29,955 bases of DNA from the NCBI GenBank assembly GCA_017620345.1, contig JAFZQP010000060.1, positions 1-29,955 on the forward strand, given 5' to 3'. Below the pieces are notes generated by a model that did no database searches, was not told the origin of the DNA, and saw only the letters and a list, made by a program, of their open reading frames with translations. A program made the translations under genes and the position numbers. This document shows, piece after piece, positions 24,898 through 29,955 of this stretch (its first letter is position 1; each line of letters begins with the position of its first letter). The stretch comes from Lachnospiraceae bacterium. GTDB lineage: Bacteria; Bacillota_A; Clostridia; Lachnospirales; Lachnospiraceae.

Positions 24898-26463
24898 CTA
24901 AAGATTCTTTTTAAGTCTGAGTATATTCTTTCCTTCTCTGTGTTCGTATGAAACATCATCCATAAGGTTCTTGGTCATATATATACCGAGGCCTCCTATC
25001 TGACGATCCTCTGCTGACAGAGTGATATCGGGATCATCTCTTTCCAGCGGATTGTATTCGACCCCGTGATCCATAAACGTGATCGAGACCGTCGGCGGAT
25101 CTTCCGTGATCTCTACCCTTACAACTGCCTTGCCTGTCCCGGTCTTATATGCGTAATGCGCAATATTTACGAATATCTCTTCAACAGCTATATCGACCTG
25201 ATTCTTTGTTTTGACATCACATCCGAGCAGTTCAAGACGCTCTCCTACGAACTTCTGAACATCTTCCAGATTTTCCGTCAGCGCATCAGTCTCAAGCTCA
25301 TTTGCATCAAATGTAAGTGAATCGGCTTTATCAAGAAGATCGAGAAGTTCACTCTTCCAGTGTTCTATCTGCTCTCTTCCCTTTTCGGTCTCAAGTCCCT
25401 TTCTGCGAATGGAACGTCTTATCAGCCTGACATACCCGAGTATCCTTGCCTTATCCTCAACCTCACGTATCTTCGCTTCATTATCCGTCTCAAGATACTT
25501 TGCAAGAGATCTGTGCCAAAAATCTGCCGCCACTTCCGGTTCAAGTCCGAGAAACTGTTTGGTGATCGTTTTATCCATCTCGCCGAAACCGACATAAGCA
25601 TTGAAGATCGACGCCAGTTCAAATATAGGATGTCCTATGGCAAGTGTATCCATGTCGATCAGCAGGACCTCTCCATCCTGGAATTCAAGATTATTTGAAT
25701 GATAATCACCGTGGATCATGTGGTCATCATGCGGAATGTCTTCAATAAGCTTCTTCAGTCTGACATACGAATCCTCGGGCAAATGGTCTTTCAGAAAATC
25801 CGCCCATTGAACGGCCGTTTCCTTCATGTCGGAAAGCTTGCCCGCAGGAACTTCGGTACCATGTATCTTCCTGAGCATCTTAACAAATTCGTCAACACAC
25901 CAATCGAACTTAGCGGGATCACTGACCATGATACTTGATAAAGACTTGGCATTTAACAGTTCGAAGACCGAACCGTAACTGTCACCGACTTTAACAACAT
26001 CATATGATATAGCCGTCGGTATGCCAAGTACAAGCGCAAGTTTTGCGACTTCACGCTCATTTCGTATCTCTTCGAGCGCGTTCGCATTCTTGTATACTTT
26101 TACCAGATTGTCCTGATCAATGCGGTACAGGATTCCGTTGGCGCCCTGTGCTATAGGCTCGCAACCTTCTATCGAGATCTCTTTGTATGCCTTCTCAACA
26201 CTTAATATCTGCGTAAATCCGGTCATTTCAAATATCTCATATACCTCCGAGTTGACTCCTCGTATCACAAAGTTCGGGTGATCTTTCTTGATGTGAAGGA
26301 GTACCCTTAAGCCCGCACTTGAAATATACTCAAGCTCCGATGCATCCATCTCGATGGAAACATCTCCTTCCGGGATCTGTGCAGTTATATCCTGCTCTGT
26401 CTGTGCCGAATTGTTCGAATCTATCCTTCCGGACAGTTTGATCATTACTGTTTCATTAGCCAT
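24898..26463 (-). CDS. STAS - APH-type kinase - HATPase triple-domain switch protein
   Basis: 521 residues from ATG 26463, chosen for GAGGG 8 bases upstream; the ATG at 26478 would overlap the PHP gene. Residues 4-92: STAS domain with YISSAGLRVLL (Ser48/Ser49). Residues 95-375: aminoglycoside-phosphotransferase/choline-kinase-like fold with a Gly-rich loop (QGANGILYRI), LVKVYK (Lys122), catalytic HGDYHSNN (Asp253) and LLIDMDT (Asp270). Residues 390-521: GHKL ATPase of the RsbW/SpoIIAB type with N-box VEEIFVNIAHYAY (Glu429, Asn433), DHG (Asp465) and GGLGIYM. All catalytic residues look intact. It may act as antagonist, small-molecule or protein kinase, and anti-sigma-type kinase in one chain. 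Flanked by a stand-alone STAS and an Hpt gene in one operon. Confidence 0.9.
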   Translation of the reverse strand: MANETVMIKLSGRIDSNNSAQTEQDITAQIPEGDVSIEMDASELEYISSAGLRVLLHIKKDHPNFVIRGVNSEVYEIFEMTGFTQILSVEKAYKEISIEGCEPIAQGANGILYRIDQDNLVKVYKNANALEEIRNEREVAKLALVLGIPTAISYDVVKVGDSYGSVFELLNAKSLSSIMVSDPAKFDWCVDEFVKMLRKIHGTEVPAGKLSDMKETAVQWADFLKDHLPEDSYVRLKKLIEDIPHDDHMIHGDYHSNNLEFQDGEVLLIDMDTLAIGHPIFELASIFNAYVGFGEMDKTITKQFLGLEPEVAADFWHRSLAKYLETDNEAKIREVEDKARILGYVRLIRRSIRRKGLETEKGREQIEHWKSELLDLLDKADSLTFDANELETDALTENLEDVQKFVGERLELLGCDVKTKNQVDIAVEEIFVNIAHYAYKTGTGKAVVRVEITEDPPTVSITFMDHGVEYNPLERDDPDITLSAEDRQIGGLGIYMTKNLMDDVSYEHREGKNILRLKKNL

Positions 26464-26467
26464 AAGA

Positions 26468-27334
26468 TCAACCCTCATATACTTTCATATCCTTAAGGAA
26501 TTTTACCATACCTTTGGGAAGTTTGGAAGTCTTGTGCAAACCCGTATCTCCGAGAATGACCATTTTATTGTGCCCGTGATAGTCGCTTCCCGCTGTCACA
26601 TACAGATCATATTTTTCCGCAAGGGACAGTATCTCATGCCGCAGTTTATCGGAAAATCCCGAATAAAAAGTCTCAAGGCCCGCAAGCCCGAAACCCATCA
26701 GCCTCTTTACACGATCCTCCATCTCCTGTCCGACTATCAGCTGGTCTCCGCTTCCGTACGACGGATGTGCAAGGACCGGTATCCCTCCGGAAGCCAATAT
26801 TCCCTTTATGGCAAACTCAGGTTCCACGTATGCGCTCTTAAAATGGAGCTTATCGATATAATCGTGTATGGCCGTCTCTTTGTCCGGTGCGTATCCGTAC
26901 TTGACCATAAGGTTCCCGATATGCGGCTTTCCGGGGCTTCTTTGCGCAAGGATCGCATCGATCTCCCCCTTTGGAAAATCAAACCCGAACTCACTTTTCA
27001 GAAAATCAAGCCTGGCCCTGACCTTTCCCATTCTGAACTCATGTCCCGTCTGCACAACATCGAGGATCCCGGCGCCTGACGTATCAAACCCATATCCAAG
27101 TATATGATATTTTCCCTCTCTGTCCCTGCATGAAAACTCTACACCCGGTATGAACTTGGGATCCTGATCGGTAAGTACTTTCCTTACCGCAAGATTACCT
27201 TCTATTTCATCATGGTCTGTTATGGCAAAGATCCCGATCCCTGCTTTTTTTACATTTTCAAGCAGTTGCTCCGGTGAATCTGTCCCGTCGGAGACATTCG
27301 TATGAATATGAAGGTCTATCCTGTCAGTCATCAT
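26468..27334 (-). CDS. PHP-domain phosphoesterase (YciV/RNase AM-like)
   Basis: 288 residues. The PHP metal-binding motifs appear in order: DLHIHTNVSDGT (His9, His11, Asp16), ITDHDEIEG (Asp40, His41), PGVEFSC (Glu66), KPHIG, LAHPS and GSDYHG. This layout is that of the stand-alone YciV/TrpH-type family, whose characterised members hydrolyse 3',5'-nucleotides or degrade short RNA 5'-3' with a trinuclear metal centre. Substrate for this member is inferred only. The ATG overlaps the MscS stop by four bases (ATGA) and a second ATG follows directly, so the exact start is ambiguous by one codon. It ends 4 bases before the triple-fusion gene starts. Confidence 0.87.
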   Translation of the reverse strand: MMTDRIDLHIHTNVSDGTDSPEQLLENVKKAGIGIFAITDHDEIEGNLAVRKVLTDQDPKFIPGVEFSCRDREGKYHILGYGFDTSGAGILDVVQTGHEFRMGKVRARLDFLKSEFGFDFPKGEIDAILAQRSPGKPHIGNLMVKYGYAPDKETAIHDYIDKLHFKSAYVEPEFAIKGILASGGIPVLAHPSYGSGDQLIVGQEMEDRVKRLMGFGLAGLETFYSGFSDKLRHEILSLAEKYDLYVTAGSDYHGHNKMVILGDTGLHKTSKLPKGMVKFLKDMKVYEG

Positions 27335-28722
27335 TTTTTGTCCATTTTCTTGATTACGATAAGTTCAACCGACGCTTTGGTCACCTTGACCTTAACGTCA
27401 TTGGCCATGGAAGAGAGTATCGATTCACCGAGAAGTGACGTGTCACCCGTGCTCTCGTATTCCCGAAGCGACCATGTATATGATCTTCCCTTCTTTCCTT
27501 CGCCATCTTTTTTCTGCAGCAAACCGTTCATCGTCATCTGCCATATCTTTCCGGAGATATTAGAAGCAGCCTCATTCTTACCCGTAGTTGAAAGTGAGAT
27601 CAGTTTCTGGTATTCGGCACTCTCGACGCTTGTTGGAAGCAGGAGATGTATTCTGCAAAGAAGACCTGTACCTTCTATCCAGAAGGTCGCTTTTGCATCG
27701 GTTATTATATTCCTGACTATGCCTATAAGTTCTTCGGATATGAGCTGCAGTTGCATGACATACTTCTGATCAAGCTTAAGTCTTGATCCGAACTGCTCGG
27801 TGGCGGTTATCACGCGCGCTATCGGCTCTTTCGTATCATACAGCCTGTATGTATCGGTTCTGAAAGTTCGCTTGACCGGCTCATTTTTAGCTGTGCCTTT
27901 ATCCTCAACAACTTCATTTTCTACATATTCTCTTTCGACCACATTCACAAAGTTATAAGGTATCTCTATGCCATGAGCCGCAAATGCCTTATGCACCCTG
28001 ACATTCATGTCTGTTTTTGCAATATGCGACTCGGTTGTCCTGCTGATAAATACCGTTGTCTCAAGTATCAGGGCACTGTCTCCGAATCTGGTAAAATATA
28101 CCGGACCCGAATCTTCTCTGATCCCGTTCCGCTCAACATCAAGTGTATAAGGACAGGCAACAACGCAGTCCCTTATCACGTCCATCGCTTTTTGGACATC
28201 GGTATCATAACTTACGAAATACTCAAGATGGAGACATCTCCTGTCCATTTTGTAGCTCGTATTCTTAATGACCTTGGAGTTCATCAGACTGTTCGGGATA
28301 ACGAGTCTGATCCCGTCATATATATGAATGACCGTATGACGAAGAGTTATATCTTCCACGGTACCCGGTTCCTGACCCTCAACCTCTATCCTGTCTCCTA
28401 TCTCAAACGGCTTGTTAAGACTGATCAGATACCCGCTGATAAGGTCAGCTATGACCGGCTGCGCCGCAAAACCGAGTATCGCCACGATAAGAGCGGAACT
28501 TCTGAAAAACAGAGTACCGAGGCTCATCGTATCCGATACAACGCCTACGCCGTTGATAATGGCACCGACTACTATGATGAACCGGAGCATCTGAACGAGG
28601 AATCTCGTATGAAGATTGTTGTTCTTCTTAACAACCCTTTTATAAATGATCCCCGTCAGTATGAGAGCTACCACAGCTCCGGCGATCACTATGAGCAGGC
28701 CGATAACTTTTTTCTCTGTCAT
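27331..28722 (-). CDS. MscS-family mechanosensitive channel with C-terminal HATPase-like extension
   Basis: 463 residues. Helices at about 6-28, 42-63 and 71-100 include the pore-lining segment AILGFAAQPVIADLISGYLI (81-100). The beta domain (FEIGDRIEVEGQEPGTVEDITLR, from 106) and alpha/beta domain reach about residue 262, a complete MscS core that opens on membrane tension to release solutes. Residues 285-463 are extra. Part of this tail (LDQKYVMQLQLISEELIGIV, from 317, then ATFWIE and CRIHLLLP) resembles the N-box helix and following strands of RsbW-like ATPases, but the key Asn and the DxG motif are missing. SD AGAGGTAA precedes the ATG. It lies 23 bases after the MetH-like gene. Confidence 0.88.
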   Translation of the reverse strand: MTEKKVIGLLIVIAGAVVALILTGIIYKRVVKKNNNLHTRFLVQMLRFIIVVGAIINGVGVVSDTMSLGTLFFRSSALIVAILGFAAQPVIADLISGYLISLNKPFEIGDRIEVEGQEPGTVEDITLRHTVIHIYDGIRLVIPNSLMNSKVIKNTSYKMDRRCLHLEYFVSYDTDVQKAMDVIRDCVVACPYTLDVERNGIREDSGPVYFTRFGDSALILETTVFISRTTESHIAKTDMNVRVHKAFAAHGIEIPYNFVNVVEREYVENEVVEDKGTAKNEPVKRTFRTDTYRLYDTKEPIARVITATEQFGSRLKLDQKYVMQLQLISEELIGIVRNIITDAKATFWIEGTGLLCRIHLLLPTSVESAEYQKLISLSTTGKNEAASNISGKIWQMTMNGLLQKKDGEGKKGRSYTWSLREYESTGDTSLLGESILSSMANDVKVKVTKASVELIVIKKMDKK

Positions 28723-28745
28723 AAATTACCTCTTTCGGTCAAAAA

Positions 28746-29955
28746 TCACTTACGCGAAGCCATCAGTCCCTCGACATATCTGACTGATCCCATTGCATCC
28801 TTTGAATACGCATCTGCACCGATCCTGTCGGCGTACTCCTGAGTCAGTACCGCACCTCCCACCATGACTTTACACCAGTCGGCACGCTCGTGGATAAGTT
28901 TTATCGTCTCTTCCATCGCGGGTACCGTTGTCGTCATGAGAGCGGACAGACCGCACACATCGGCATGTATATCCGTCACTGCCTTCAGGACCTCCTCGGG
29001 TGCTACATCCTTTCCGAGATCCGTTACGTCAAATCCGTAGTTTTCCAGCAGTAGCTTTACTATGTTTTTTCCTATATCGTGAACGTCACCTTTTACGGTT
29101 GCTATCACGATCTTGCAGTCTGAATTTGCAGAAGCTTTGCTGTCTTTTTTGTTCTTCTCTATATGCGACTTGATGATAACAAAAGCTTCCTTGGCTGCTT
29201 CTGCGCTCATAAGGAGCTGGGGCAGATACATTCTTTTTTCTTCAAAGCCCTGACCCACTTCATTAAGTGCCGGTATCACTTCTTCGGAGACGATCTCAAG
29301 AGGATCCCTGTGCTGCTCATTTATCATCCTGTCCGTGATCTTTGCGGACAAATCCTTAAGGCCTTTTACGATCGCACTCATGAGCTCTGTCATGTCGGAC
29401 TTCTCATCCGGTTTAGCGGTTGACGCAGCAGGTGCCGCAACAGTCTGACCTGCGTATTTTTCGGCGTAGCCGTCTGCGAATTCAATGAACTGCATACAGT
29501 TACTGTCAAGATCGTGAAGTGCACGATAACTGTAATATGTCGCCATCATCTCCGGCATGAACGGATTCATGATCGCCGCGGAAAGTCCCCTCTCAAGCGC
29601 TGCTGCGAACATTCCTGCCGTAATCATGTTGCGGTTTGGAAGTCCGAACGATACATTGCTTATGCCAAGGGATGTGTGAACCCCATATTCGTTCCTGAGT
29701 ATCCGTACACACTCAAGCGTCGTTATCGCAGCGCTCGTGTCTGCGCTTATAGTCATACAGAGCGGATCGAATATCAGATCCTTGCGTCCTATCCCGTACT
29801 TTTCGGCAGTGGCGATGATCCTGTCTGCTACCTTAAGCCTTCCTTCTACGGTCTCGGGAATACCGCTTTCATCTATCGTAAGCGCCACGACAAATCCGCC
29901 GTATTTCTTAACGAGAGGAAAGATGGCGTCCATCACTTCCTGCTTGCCGTTGACG
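28746..29955 (-). CDS. metH: MetH-type methyltransferase, pterin- and cobalamin-binding part (5' end outside window)
   Basis: About 403 residues are visible; the frame is open at the right edge (VNGKQEVMDAIFPLVKKYGG), so the start lies outside. The first part is the DHPS-like methyltetrahydrofolate domain (LIFDPLCMTISADT, SLGISNVSFGLPNR). An Ala/Pro linker follows, then the helical cap (EVIPALNEVGQGFEEKRMYLPQLL) and the Rossmann B12 domain with DVHDIGKN (lower-axial His), CGLSALMTTT and VGGAVLT. The chain stops there, so the AdoMet reactivation domain of E. coli MetH is absent, as is common in Clostridia. Whether a homocysteine-binding domain precedes cannot be seen, so a corrinoid methyltransferase of other specificity is possible but less likely. 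First gene of the visible minus-strand run. Confidence 0.85.
   Translation of the reverse strand, partial: VNGKQEVMDAIFPLVKKYGGFVVALTIDESGIPETVEGRLKVADRIIATAEKYGIGRKDLIFDPLCMTISADTSAAITTLECVRILRNEYGVHTSLGISNVSFGLPNRNMITAGMFAAALERGLSAAIMNPFMPEMMATYYSYRALHDLDSNCMQFIEFADGYAEKYAGQTVAAPAASTAKPDEKSDMTELMSAIVKGLKDLSAKITDRMINEQHRDPLEIVSEEVIPALNEVGQGFEEKRMYLPQLLMSAEAAKEAFVIIKSHIEKNKKDSKASANSDCKIVIATVKGDVHDIGKNIVKLLLENYGFDVTDLGKDVAPEEVLKAVTDIHADVCGLSALMTTTVPAMEETIKLIHERADWCKVMVGGAVLTQEYADRIGADAYSKDAMGSVRYVEGLMASRK

Noticed and set aside
27973..28842. 289-codon open frame on the plus strand
   Set aside because: Antisense to the MscS and MetH-like genes; no family resemblance, and the minus-strand reading is unmistakable.

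Overview
The window looks like chromosomal core and near-core sequence of a Gram-positive anaerobe of the Clostridia, most likely a Lachnospiraceae member (Butyrivibrio/Eubacterium-like; genus not decidable from sequence alone). The pointers are a class III (oxygen-sensitive) ribonucleotide reductase, a type-2 PyrF, a GPR-free set of lipoproteins processed through Lgt, a CarD regulator, a TraX-like membrane protein, a DUF2974 hydrolase, a DUF3048 lipoprotein, a nuclease-helicase fusion, and a MetH-type protein that ends after the cobalamin domain. No rRNA, tRNA, CRISPR array, insertion sequence or prophage gene was seen. Genes are packed tightly and no stretch above 300 bases is gene-free.

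Layout. 1-349: the C-terminal end of a plus-strand protein with an Ala/Glu-rich linker. 362-7046 (minus): nrdD with a fused thioredoxin/glutaredoxin-like tail, behind a good sigma-A promoter and a pair of NrdR-like boxes. Then comes an intrinsic terminator whose loop holds the -35 of the next promoter, followed by pyrF-pyrE, a small membrane protein and a long M29 aminopeptidase. 7047-8865: a TPR lipoprotein (minus) divergent from a TraX-family protein (plus). 8867-11942 (minus): DUF3048 lipoprotein, terminator, lgt, DUF2974 hydrolase. 12069-16280: an envelope-modification block with MBOAT acyltransferase and SGNH partner (minus), signal peptidase I (plus) with an odd terminator hairpin in its leader, and a second SGNH/GDSL esterase (minus). 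16335-18616 (minus): chemoreceptor then CarD. 18714-21091: a cytoplasmic GH13 enzyme divergent from endonuclease IV, with overlapping promoters.

21092-29955 (minus) is one compact run, transcribed from the window's right end: metH-like protein (partial), MscS channel with an unusual C-terminal extension, PHP phosphoesterase, a STAS-APH kinase-HATPase triple fusion, a stand-alone STAS protein, an Hpt protein, a RecB-like nuclease/DinG-type helicase, and a HAD phosphatase gene broken by one in-frame TAG. The STAS / kinase / HATPase / Hpt group is the best candidate for an incompletely described system. It puts a partner-switching antagonist, its likely anti-sigma-type kinase and a phosphorelay Hpt in one operon, beside a channel whose tail weakly resembles the same HATPase fold. 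Functional links inside this run are inference from gene order and domain content.
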